Assembly: GCA_040285825.1 (NCBI GenBank) | Contig: JAUPSS010000004.1 | Coordinates: forward strand, 1,054,001-1,118,000 | Direction: 5' to 3' | Source of the DNA: Eukaryota sp. TZLM1-RC | Taxonomy: Eukaryota > Metamonada: BaSk clade | Length of the DNA stretch: 64,000 nucleotides | Shown here: positions 54,813 to 64,000 of the stretch, in pieces | Numbering within the stretch: position 1 is the stretch's first letter | Layout of the letters: each line of letters begins with the position of its first letter | Program-made: the position numbers and the translations under genes | The notes under the pieces: generated by a model | Database searches by the model: none | Seen by the model: only the letters and a program-made list of their open reading frames with translations | What the model was told of the DNA's origin: nothing

Positions 54813-56880
54813 TTTTTTTTATTAATTTTAATTTTATTCAAAACCTACTAATCAACATCTAAAAAATCCATCTCTCCCAAAACAAAAACACTAGATGCAA
54901 CTCTCTCATAGTGAGATCCAAGAGAAAGCAAAGCATCAGAAACCATCTTCAACATCCCCTTAAAAATAGAAAACACAATTCTATTTTGCCAAAACAATCT
55001 GTTGAAATTTCTGCTAGTTCTTCTCTTTTCAATCATTTCAAAATCATCCAAAAAACGTAAAGCAGTTGGTGCAAGTGAACCAAAAAGGGAAAATACAAAT
55101 GGATACAAATTGTATTTTGCATGCTGTAGACTGGCCAATTTGGACAAAGGTTCATTGTATTTTTTGAATTTGAAATTTTCAGCATTTGAAAGAGGATTAT
55201 GAATTTCAGAATTAACAAGCCTTTCATTTGAGGCATTACAAGGATCAACAGACATTACATCCAATAAAATGAAGCTTCCATCTAATCCAGGTAATATAAC
55301 ATCACCTCTATTATTCTTATGAAAATCATCTTCAGCATCAAACAGATTTGACAACAGAGGTTCCAAGAAGGATTCAATTCTATGAGATTTACACATACAA
55401 TATAAATGGTCTCTTACAGCATCATGAACCTTGCTTCTAAAAGTAATCAAATGTTTACAATTTAACAAATGAGTAATTGTAATTTCTCGAGAACATTTAC
55501 AAATTAAAATTATGAGGTAAATTATCAGGCCACATAAAGGAACGAAATCTCATATTCAGAGTCCAAGCAGAATCAGTTAAGAGAGTACCGTAAACTTGGG
55601 GAATTGTTGTTACTAAGGCAGAAGAAGTACTGTCACACATATTTTGTAAAAGATTTGCAAAAGCGGCATTCTTTTTCTTGGCCAAGCCAAGTCTAACATC
55701 AAAATCCAAGCTTTCAAAAATCTTTGACAAATTTTGTTGAAGCTTTTTACAGCAAAACTGTAAATTAAAAAGAGATCGGTTTGGAATTTCTTGAATTGAT
55801 TGAGGAAAACATTTGGTCCAAATTTGTGGCGGCAATTTTTCAAGTTCACAAGATAACTCATACCAATATTTACTGCAACTGGGAACTAACAGATGAGAAT
55901 CATCAGGAAATCTACGAGAAAACTCATAAATAAAATTTTTGCCACCACCCAAGAATGCTGATTGACACAAAATTGAAGATTTTGTAAATCCAATACCACC
56001 CAAATTTGCTGAAGAAAATAAGTGACTTTTCAACATTCCTGGTTCTACATCCAATAAATCAGCAAAAAATTCTGTTCTCAATGAATTAAATGAACGACAA
56101 AAATCTAATGCTATGGAAGGAGCACATGATCTCAAAATGTGGGTTATTCTCCCAGTGTAGCAAATTTTAAGCATGAAAAATTTAATATGCTTTTCTATAT
56201 CTAAAGAAGAAATTGATTCAAGTTCAATTTTCATTTTTTCCAAAATAACTTGTAATTCATTCTGAATTTGAGGCACGTTTCCTAACCAACAACCAAGGAA
56301 CTTAAAAACATCACTAGTAGGTTCAGTAACAGTGACGCTTGTTTGGAGGATATTGAATTCTAGATGGTTATTTTTATCTCAATAAATATTCCAGTTTTTT
56401 AAAAAAAACATCACTACTATAATTAGTAAAAGGGACAATAGAATCGTTTATCACGAGGTCTTGAGCAGAAGAGCCAAACAGAAGACATTTGCTGGCATTA
56501 AGATGAAGCCCAATATTTTCATATGAAACGGCAATTTCTTGAGCAACCAAATCTAGTAAATCAAATGAACCAATCAAGGATATATCATCCATATAAGCAA
56601 CTATTTTTATAGAAGGGTATTTTTGCTTAATGATATTTAAAGTTTTGTGAATAGCTAAACAAAACAATGACGGGCCTAAAGGATCACCTTGCTTCACACC
56701 AGAAGATGATTTAAGACCAAAGCTTGGTCTGACTGGTAGAATCTTTACTCGGGCGTTCCAATCAGTATCAGAGTCACTATCAGCCAATGGCATCGTTTTG
56801 ACAGAGAAACAGTACGACTTTGACGCCTTGACAGAAAGTGAAATATGAGAGGGTTGACTAAGGGAGGGAGAAAAAAAAGT
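54813..56880 (-). mobile_element. RLE-A copy with 5' and 3' ends but a large internal deletion
   Basis: The 3' end is at 54813 (stop at about 54848). Finger, endonuclease and thumb run to 56310, an F micro-insertion follows, then RT motifs B and C (VKQGDPLGPSLFC, AYMDDISLIG) to about 56717. There it jumps to the element 5' end: MPLADSDSDTDWNA (ATG at 56793) and the 5'UTR to about 56880. The N-terminal knuckle and most of RT, including motif A, are deleted. The 5' piece is so like element B's that this may be a B-A chimera rather than a deletion. Confidence 0.8.
56304..56416 (+). mobile_element. 87-nt micro-insertion of an element F 3' end with TSD
   Basis: AAAAACATCACTA appears at 56304-56316 and 56404-56416; 8 bp are unambiguous because of A runs. 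Between them are the last 14 or so codons of family F (TSD..SNSDACLEDIEF-type end, stop near 56363) and its 3'UTR with TATCTCAATAAATATTCCAG. It disrupts the A copy. Confidence 0.88.
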
Positions 56881-56883
56881 AAA

Positions 56884-57535
56884 AAAAAAAGTATTCTTAA
56901 AGCAATTCCAGAAATGTTGACCAAAGCACTGTTACAATTAGGAATAGAGTATGAAAATCGCGCGCTGAAAAGATTTGATGATGTTGATGCGTGTATTGAG
57001 GATATTGAGTTCTAGTTTTTTGTTCAGTAATTTTTAACCGAGTTTCAACAAAAGCTAAAGAATACTTTTCTCCATTCCAATATGGAATCAAAACCATAGA
57101 TGGAGCTTCAGTTGCGGCTTTGACATCTGATCTATTTTTCAATTGTCACGAAAATAGTTGCATTTTTAATCTTGATTTCAAAAATGCTTTCAATTCAGTG
57201 AAAAGTGATTCAATTTGGAAAGAAATCAAATCAAATTTTCCTGAACTCGAAACCTTTTTTTATAGGTTTTATGGTAATTCATCTGATTTAATTTTTAATT
57301 CTTTTAATCTTGATTCTTTATCAGGAGTTAAACAAGGAGACCCTTTAGGTCCTTTCTTTTTTTGTCTTGCAATTCACCCAATTTTGAAAAAATTAAAAGA
57401 AGAAAATTCTGACCTTCAAGTGGTAGCCTACATGGATGACATTTCTTGTATTGGTCCAGAAAGTACAATTAATAGGGTTGCTAATGAAGCTGCTACATTT
57501 TACCAATCCATAGGTCTTGAATTGATGTTCAAAAA
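56884..57535 (+). mobile_element. RLE-D 3' end joined to RLE-D RT domain (permuted), plus strand
   Basis: 56884-57015 is the D C-terminus (FSILKAIPEMLTKALLQLGI-type codons to DVDACIEDIEF). It runs without a gap into the D RT domain (VIFNRVSTKAKEYFSPFQYG, LDFKNAFNSVKS, VKQGDPLGPFFFCLAIH, AYMDDISCIG, to 57530). The join is the same as at 50523 but in opposite orientation, so the two are inverted duplicates of one rearranged molecule. Confidence 0.82.
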
Positions 57536-57544
57536 TGTTTTTGT

Positions 57545-57790
57545 ATTTCTTTTTTTTGAAAAATTTTAATTTATCATTAAACTACAGTCTAAAAGTCAAT
57601 ATCTTCAAAACAAGCTTCCACACCATCAAACCTCACAACAGCAATTTCTTCGGAATGTGCACTGACAGACATCAAAGCTTTTCAAAACGAGGTAAGCAAT
57701 TAATAATGGCAAATCGAATCCGAGAGCGCCATAAAAAATATCAAATCTTTTATTGTTACTTAAACATTGTTAATCAAATAGTGATGGTCT
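57545..57790 (-). mobile_element. RLE-C and RLE-E 3' fragments joined
   Basis: 57545-57680 is the element C 3'UTR and last codons (ACTACAGTCTAAAAGTC, then GTGCACTGACAGAC). 57681-57790 is an element E piece followed by the ATTGTTACTTAAACATTGTT stretch also seen at 36395-36420. It ends at the LTR element. Confidence 0.7.
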
Positions 57791-57818
57791 TGGCTGTTGG
57801 TTATTGTCTGACATACAA

Positions 57819-57935
57819 TGTAGAGTAACAGAAGTGTAATTTATTACGAAGAGGAATTGTATTCACTCTTCTTAAGCTAACAGGCGGAATACTAATAACT
57901 AAACTATTAACTATAAATACTATTCAAGACTAACA
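57819..57935 (-). repeat. Candidate 3' LTR of the Ty3-type element
   Basis: Begins TGTTAG at 57935, directly after a 16-nt all-purine tract (57939-57954, GAAAGAGAGGAAAAGG on the minus strand), which is the expected polypurine tract. It contains TTCGTAATAAAT, shared with the LTR remnant near 15610-15640. The CTCTACA end at 57819 is a guess, since the partner LTR lies outside the window. The pol stop codon overlaps the LTR start. Confidence 0.45.
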
Positions 57936-59144
57936 CTGCCTTTTCCTCTCTTTCGAGCGACGAGCCTTGGAAGCTCTAGTCACAGGAGGTGAACTAATAG
58001 AATTATTACGCTTCTTGGGAGGAGCGGATTTAGTACGGCGACGTGCTTTGGAAGTCTTGATAAAGTCTTTATACGCGGCAGTATTTTGGACTGTAGACAC
58101 GTGCTCAGTGGTGATCTCTTTTCCTGGCTATTGCACTTGGCAAAAGTCACCTTCCTGGCTGAGCACTTATTCAATGATGTGTTCTTCGACATCACCTGCA
58201 GCGACCCAGGAGTGGAACTCATCGTTGGTGGGCAAGCTGGAGTGCCAGGGAGCTAAGTGTTTGACGCTAGCTTGGACAATCGTACCTGTGCAGAGATTCT
58301 TAATATTCACAGACGAATTGGATACGATTTCAGTAATTAGGAAGGGTCCTAAATAGTCTCCATGAAGCTTAGCGGAAGAGCCAGATGCTCTCAATACCAA
58401 TTGACCAACTTCAAAGGGGTTTGGAGTTGACGATCTAGTTAGCTTGGAAGCTTTGGAAGCTTGATGGTGTGCTGCCTTTTCCTGTTTCTCTTTCAATCTT
58501 CGAAATTTAGATTGAATTTCTTGAATAAAACATGACTCAGACGTCGAGCTTTCAATGATTTCAAGAATTTTGCCAGGGTCTGATCTGGGAGACACATCAG
58601 AGCCAAAGATCACTTGGTATGGAGTGTGGTTGGTTATTGAGCTCTTGGAAGAGTTGATCAATAATTGCACATAAGGCAAGTATTCAGACCACACATCGTA
58701 GGCATTGAAGTCTACGAGCAATTTCCGTAGGTTTTGCAGGATGTCTCTGTGTCGGCGCTCTACCAGGCCGTTGGACGGGGAAAACCTAGGTATTGACTTT
58801 GACACCTCTATGCCCAAAAATTTGCTTAATTCGTCAAAGACAGCCTTGGAAAATTCGGGTCCATTATCGCTGTGGATTTGAAATGGAATACCAAAGATGG
58901 CACAGACTTTCCAAATTAATGCATCTGCAGTAAGATTGGCATTTATCTCTTTTAAAGGCACGATGATCGTGAACCTAGAGAAGCTGTCGATAAATACGAG
59001 GATGTATTTGTAGCCTTCTTGATCTTCTGGAAGAGGACCAATGACGTCGGCGTTGACGCGAGCAAAAGGTCTGTCAGCCCACAATGAACCGGTTGGGGGA
59101 ACATGCAGTTTGGGAACTGGCTTTGTTTTCTGACAGGAGGGCAT
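57930..59144 (-). pseudogene. Ty3-type integrase with chromodomain-like C-terminus
   Basis: Integrase core D,D,E: D in ARVNADVIGPLP, D in IHSDNGPEFS, E in PSNGLVERRHRDIL. The C-terminal GPY/F-like part is DYLGPFLITEI. After HLAPWHSSLP comes a chromodomain-like stretch (VAAGDVEEHIIE..VLSQEGDFCQVQ..PGKEITTEHVSTVQNT) interrupted by in-frame TAA (58167-58169) and TAG (58128-58130). A basic tail (KARRRTKSAPPKKRN, SKERKRQC) then runs to the stop at 57930. Such a tail would aid nuclear entry. The 5' side is out of frame with RNase H because a C run has three instead of four (59139-59141). The nonsense codons are substitutions, so the copy is probably dead. Confidence 0.8.
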
Positions 59145-60148
59145 TCTTGGACGTGCTTATTCATGTCGGTGAGCATGTTTGGCCACCAATAATCGCTGTT
59201 CCTGAGCTTGTTCAGGCTTTCAGCTTTGCTTGGGTGACCTCCTTGCAGAAGTCCATGCAACAAGTTAAGGGTGTCCTTAATGAGTGATTTGGGAATCACT
59301 ATCTTGTTGTCGTGAGTCATATATAAATCAAGATGATTGTTATGAACACAGTTGTTGAAAGAGGGGTCTTTGGAAGCTATGGCAAGCTTCTGTTCGGACC
59401 TAATCCTACAGAGCCATGGCTCGAAAATAGGCAGGTCGTTGGAACATCGTTCTCTGATGACCATGATACGTTCGAAGTTGTTTAAGTCTTCGATGTAGTA
59501 TCTTTCATTTTCTGTTCCATCAATTTTATCAATGTAAAATATTGGATGAAAATTTGGAGGCATTTGATGGGACAAATGATTGATCTCTTGATGGTCTATA
59601 GGCGGAACTATTCGAGACAACATATCAGCCCAGAAGTTATCTTCCCCTTTGGTATGTACTAAATCAAAGCAGAATTCAGAGAATATGGGTAACCATCTTG
59701 TTACAATTCTGTTCTTCTCAGGAGCCGTGAACATGTAGGTAAGGTTTTGATGGTCTGTGAATATGACCAGTTTCCTTCCTTTTAAGTAGTTTTCAAAACC
59801 ACTTTGAGTTAACATGAGTAGGATAGCGTAGAGTTCCTTTTGGTTAGTCGGCCAGTTCTTTTGCGAGTTGGTTAACAACCGGCTGAAGAAGCTGATAGGC
59901 CTACATTTCCTATTGATCAGGGGGGTACCGGGGTCGTCGACATGTTCGATTTGTTCCCATATGACGCCGCCTACAGCAATGTCGGATGCATCGCAACTAA
60001 TTAAAATTTGGTTTTCCTGCGGAGGTAGGCTGAGCGGCATGTGTTTCGCTATCAGTTGTTTGATCTTTTTGAAGGAGTCCGTCGTGCATGTCGGTCCATT
60101 GAAGGCGTTGCGCGCGGGGTTTGGGTTTAACTTTGGAGTTATTTCCAT
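58952..60148 (-). pseudogene. Ty3-type RNase H and integrase zinc domain
   Basis: RNase H: ILISCDASDIAVGGVIW, QKELYAILLML, LVIFTDHQNLTYMF, FWADMLSRIV. The integrase HHCC domain follows (LLHGLLQGGHPSKAESLNKL, NKHVQECP, second Cys lost to the frame break). It is in a different frame from RT because of an extra A (60066-60070) and from the integrase core because of a missing C (59139-59141). Both are single homopolymer changes, so the intact molecule probably has one pol frame. Confidence 0.82.
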
Positions 60149-62110
60149 CCTTCTTAGTCAATCTGATGATAGGAGCGATGAGCTCAGATACCTGAGGAAG
60201 CCATTCTCTAATGAAGTTGACTGATCCTACGAGGCTGCGGACGTCTTTGATTGTCTTTGGTCTAGGTAGATTCAGCAAAGATTCAACGCGAGTGGGATCG
60301 ATAGTCCGTTGCTTGTTTTGGAAAACACTGCCCAGTATCTTGATTGGGTGTCTGGAAGACACGAAATGGCACTTTGGAAGTCCCAAGGAAACTCTTTTGC
60401 ATCTGGCTTGATCAAGGACGCGACGGAGGCGTTCAATGAATTCGTCAAAGGTTGAACCTATGATTATGATGTCATCTATGTAAATGAAGACACCGTCTCC
60501 AGAGAAGATGTCAGCCATGACGTTTTGGAAAACGGCTGGGACATTCTTTAGGCCAAAAGCTGCACGTTTGAACATGATACTTTTGCCAGGAATGCTCAGG
60601 GCTGTTTTCTGCCAATCCTTTTCAGCAATCTTGAGTTGCCAGAAGGCTTTGGGGAGGTCAAGGGTGCCTATGTAGTTCGTTTGGGAGAGAAATACCAGCA
60701 CGTCGGAGATCCTTGGAAGGTTGGGCTCAACAGGAATGGTGTTGGCGTTGACTCCGTCCTTGCCACTATAGTCACCGGTAAGGCGGGGCTTACGGTGATC
60801 TGGGTAGACCACTAGACAGACAGGGGAGCTGAACTCATGGTTCGATGGGACAGCAAATCCTGAGTCTACGAGTTCGTCGAAAATTTGGTTAGCGACCTCT
60901 AACCTGGCTGGATTCAGGGTCCTGGGGGGTCTTCTAACTCTGACGTCTTCGTTGTAGAAGTTGATTTCCATGGGAGGGCAATCAATACCTTCAGCATGAG
61001 GCTTGAGGGTAAATACGTCTTCGAACTCTTTCAAAGTTTGAAGTAGGGACTTCTTGAAATGGTTGTTGTCGAGGTTGATGGTACAACCAGATGAGTTGAT
61101 GTGTTCCAACCAACGTGTGGAAACGTTGACGACTTCTGAAGCTTGCGATATTCGATGGTCGAATTCGGCTTCAGGTAATAGTAATGTGCGACAGGCGTCG
61201 TCCATTCTAATATAAATGCCCTTGTTGTTCATCAGCCCAAGGTGACTCAACAAGTCAGCACCAATGAGAATGGTCTCATGTCCAGGAACGATGCTGAACT
61301 TGTGTTTCACGTGTACAATCTGGGTAACACTACCTAGTCTAATGCTAAGGGTTCCAGAAGCAGTACCAAGGGACTGTGAGGTAGTTCCATCAGCAATCTT
61401 GTATGAAATGGTTTCGTTGGAACGTGCCATGTTACAATTACTGATGACGTCTTCCGTGACTACTGAGCATGTTGCACCAGAGTCAATTATGCCTTTAACT
61501 TCGACATTGTTGATCAGGAAGTTTAATTGTAGGCAGTTGTGATTCATGGATTGTACCATAAAAATTGTATCAGAATCATGTCCATTTAAGTCGGCTTGTT
61601 CTGAGAAGAAGTGAGCCTGACTGTTGAGTGTCTTGGTAGGTTCCAAGTTGGCAAGTGGATTGATAAGAGAATCTTTCCATGCTGAACTTTCTGTGTGTAG
61701 TTGTGTTGTTGTTGTAGGGGGTATGGTTTCTAAAGTACATAAATAGTGACGGGAACGTTTATTGTAAGAAGAGCCTCTGCCTCTGCCGCGAGTACCTCTT
61801 CGACTACGGAAACCAGAACCTCTAGAACTTCTACCTCGAGCTTGTTGTTGAGCTTGTTGCTCTCTCCACTTCTTGCTCCTTTGGCAGTCTTCGCTGGGAC
61901 ACCTTTCGGTCGGATGGCCCTTTTTCTTACAGAAGTTGCATTGGACATCAGCGGCCTGGGAAGACGATTGTGGTAGGCTTCCTCCTCTCTTACTTTGTTT
62001 TGGGCGTTTACCTGGACCAGAACCTCGTGGTCTGGGGATGTCAGGTGGGGAGGAACGACCGTGGGAGGTCGGCGAGAGGCCTGCTGATGAGTTAATTGGT
62101 TCTGATAGGT
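59997..62110 (-). pseudogene. Ty3-type zinc knuckle, protease and reverse transcriptase
   Basis: The frame is open from about 62110. It starts with a basic Ser/Pro region, the gag knuckle CX2CX4HX4C (CNFCKKKGHPTERC, 61899-61940) and an arginine/glycine-rich stretch. Protease: IIDSGATCSVV near 61460-61500. RT: LVDSGFAVPSNHEFSSPVCL, TLDLPKAFWQL (motif A), FKRAAFGLKNVPAVFQNVM (motif B), VFIYIDDIIII (motif C) and a connection region (VRSLVGSVNFIREWLP). This order, protease-RT-RNase H-integrase, is Ty3/gypsy (Metaviridae-like). The first 150 codons precede the reported start (TTG at 61646). It ends out of frame at 60070. Confidence 0.85.
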
Positions 62111-62183
62111 GAAATCGACATGGTTCAGTTGTTCCATGAACGATCTGGCGTTACAGAAATTCTCGTATTCAATTTGAAGAACA

Positions 62184-64000
62184 CTAAAAGAATTCGCCAA
62201 GGGTGTGCCCATCGCATGAGTAGTGGGAGGGAGAGGACCAGATCCTGAGGAGTCTGTCTCTGATAGGGATAATTCCTACGCTTTCTAAGACATGAGTAGC
62301 AACTACCCAGTCTGGAAGTCTATCAGCTGGAGGAGTGGAGCTTATGGAGAATGTTCTCAATTGTTGAGAGATGCCCCTAAACTCTTGGATGGCGGTGGAG
62401 CGAGTCAAAACTCTGCCGATGTTGACCATGAAGTCAATCCATCTATTGCCATAATCTCTTTCCGACCAGTCCATGTTGGTTGCGAGGAGAGCTCGATTAG
62501 CCTCATCCAGTCTGCTGAATTGGGTTCTTCTTAGAATTTGAGCCCAAATGATGCGTTCATCTCTTGAGGTAGGAACCGTGGGAGAAGAGATAGCTAGGTG
62601 AGCACCTTGGTATCGTAGCGCATTTAACACCTCGGGGGTGACACATTCAGCGAGGCCTCGGGGGTTGATCCTCATGGCTTGACGGAACAAGTCCCATTCG
62701 TGAACTGGTTCTCCAGTGATGTTACCAAAATACTCATCGATCGATGGTTGGGAACCTTCTCTAGCTAGTTCTAATTCTTCACGTAGTCTGGCAACTTCGT
62801 TAGCTAGAGCTATCTGGGCTGGATCCTCAACATTACCTCTCGTTTCTCTTAGGACTCGGTCGGTACGACTCCAGAGAATGAATTTGTTGACAAACTTTAG
62901 GAGTTTATCAGCGTCTCTCAAATCAGAAGCTTCAAGATATGGGCGTTTAGGACGGTCCCTACGTCTGTCATCTCGATCTCTTGATCCAATCATTGAAGAG
63001 AGGAGAAGGCTACTTTCGTATGTGCCCGAGAAGGGTGAATGATGTGAGGAAATGGAGGATGTTGAACCTGTTGTGGAAGGTGTAGGTAGGGGTTGAGGAG
63101 CTCGACTAACGGGAGTGATGGGAGCAGGTACCGCATCAGAAGATGTGGTGGGGGTGGGTGATTCACTGCTCACAGTGACAACGTCGTCGTCAGCTTGTTC
63201 CATAGCAGATTGGTTGGGGTTAGAGGTTTCCGTGACAGGAAATGAATCAGTTTCCATGGGAGGTTGTGGTGATTCAGGAGGTTGAGCGGAGGAAGATGGA
63301 GCTTCACTCTGTTGAGGTTCAGGGGAAGGTACTGTCTCTTCGATCTGGGCTGGAACCTGATAAGAAGAGATCGCTGGTTGAACCAAGCGTGTTTTCTCTA
63401 TACGACCTTCTACCATTACCCACTTTAACATCCTGGATTCTATGCATCCAGGGAAAACGGTGACGAGCTGGAGGGCTCTTTGAAGATTGCCAGATCTTCT
63501 GTGGTCGGGACCACAATATGACGCTATATGATCAGGACGTCTATCATATAGAAAGAGTCTTTCACCATATGTGGTTTCGGTAAACCACCACCCTGTTCTA
63601 TAATCTCTGTCGATAAGGATATCGAGAGATGCGTTGTACCCAGGGCTGAACCTAGGGTATGGGCAAGGGTTGTGAACGTTTATGAAGAGGTTGTCTTCAT
63701 CTCCAGCGAAGCGTCTGAATACTCCTTCTCGAGTAGTTCTCATGAACCTAACTCCGGGTCTTGGTTCATAAGTTGGTTCAGGGTCATTCCTGGAGGTTTC
63801 TGGGGTGATCCTTTCATCGGAAAGAAATGGACCAATTCTGGGAGAGATCCATATTCCTAAGTCGTTCTCGACTTTGGGGCCGTAGAAAGGAGGACGCTTG
63901 TTGCTCATCTCCGTGGGAGGGATGGCCTCTGGGTCCTCTGGAATGACTCGTGTGTCCCTATATCTAGCGTAAGGGTTGTGCTGGCGGGAAGCACCATGAT
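62184..64000 (-). pseudogene. Ty3-type Gag, open to the window edge
   Basis: Frame open from the edge (HNPYARYRDTRV upstream of the ATG at 63908, MSNKRPPFYGPKVEND). A proline/serine-rich linker spans about residues 195-305, followed by an arginine-rich stretch (DRDDRRRDRPKRP), a helical segment ALANEVARLREELELAREG and a capsid-like helical part (RYQGAHLAISSPTVPTSRDE, WAQILRRTQFSRLDEANRAL). It stops at 62184, but coding seems to continue in the next frame (THAMGTPLANSF, SVLQIEYENFCNARSFMEQL) until about 62110, then returns to the original frame for the zinc knuckle: two compensating shifts. The far end, 5' LTR and primer site lie outside the window. Confidence 0.75.

Larger units (their letters stand above)
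57819..64000 (-). mobile_element. Ty3-type LTR retrotransposon (3' LTR to gag, 5' end off window)
   Basis: Gag, zinc knuckle, protease, RT, RNase H, integrase, chromodomain-like tail, polypurine tract and candidate LTR in order on the minus strand. Base composition is clearly richer in G and C than the rest of the window, and codons use C/G third positions much more than the tubulin or TRM5 neighbours. No non-LTR fragment is inserted in it, so it is probably younger than the surrounding nest or a recent arrival. Confidence 0.85.

Noticed and set aside
40125-58130. Stop-codon reassignment (TAG or TAA read as an amino acid)
   Set aside because: All three stops end well-conserved host genes at the right place (eIF2 alpha and tubulin TAG, TRM5 and RCC1 TGA, Sel1 TAA). 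In-frame stops occur only in transposons or remnants and stand for different residues.

Overview
This is a nuclear segment from an AT-rich unicellular eukaryote that I cannot place with confidence. It carries eukaryotic genes (beta-tubulin, eIF2 alpha, TRM5, an RCC1-type gene with an LRR region, a TKL-like kinase). It uses the standard code with TAA, TAG and TGA all terminating, and is nearly intron-free. The two introns I could prove from protein continuity are tiny (31 and 35 nt, GTTTGT...CAG). The poly-AAC coding runs typical of dictyostelids are absent.

Layout. 0.3-15.3 kb: a 5'-truncated non-LTR element, then a tandem array (period 3,049-3,050 bp) of a mosaic stitched from at least five non-LTR families, closed by an inverted relative of the first element. 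15.3-17.3 kb: a remnant LTR element and fragments. 17.7-22 kb: a kinase/coiled-coil/Sel1 gene and eIF2 alpha. 22-26.1 kb: nested non-LTR fragments. 26.7-39.7 kb: the main host-gene island (RCC1-LRR-zinc knuckle, TRM5, a disordered basic protein, beta-tubulin, RCC1-LRR-KOW paralogue). 39.8-57.8 kb: dense nested non-LTR elements, including one apparently complete element (45.07-48.51 kb) and a second tandem array (period 1,117 bp). 57.8-64 kb: a Ty3-type LTR retrotransposon on the minus strand with visibly higher GC, cut off by the window edge.

All non-LTR elements are one superfamily: reverse transcriptase, then a CCHC finger, then a restriction-like (PD-(D/E)XK type, RLE) endonuclease. I label families by C-terminus: A (ends LDVDL), B (FEDVEF), C (EDIDF), D (DVDAC..EDIEF), E (EEILVQ), F (NSDACLEDIEF), G (ENLVSYVF), H (EFEEIDF). 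Nearly every copy is 5'-truncated, and several have clear target-site duplications of 9-15 bp. Some insertions keep only the last 30-90 nt of the element.

Caution: most host and LTR-element reading frames that break do so at homopolymer runs by one base. Two otherwise identical array units differ in one stretch only by homopolymer lengths. Much of the apparent pseudogenisation may therefore be assembly error, although clean nonsense codons and internal deletions are real decay signals.
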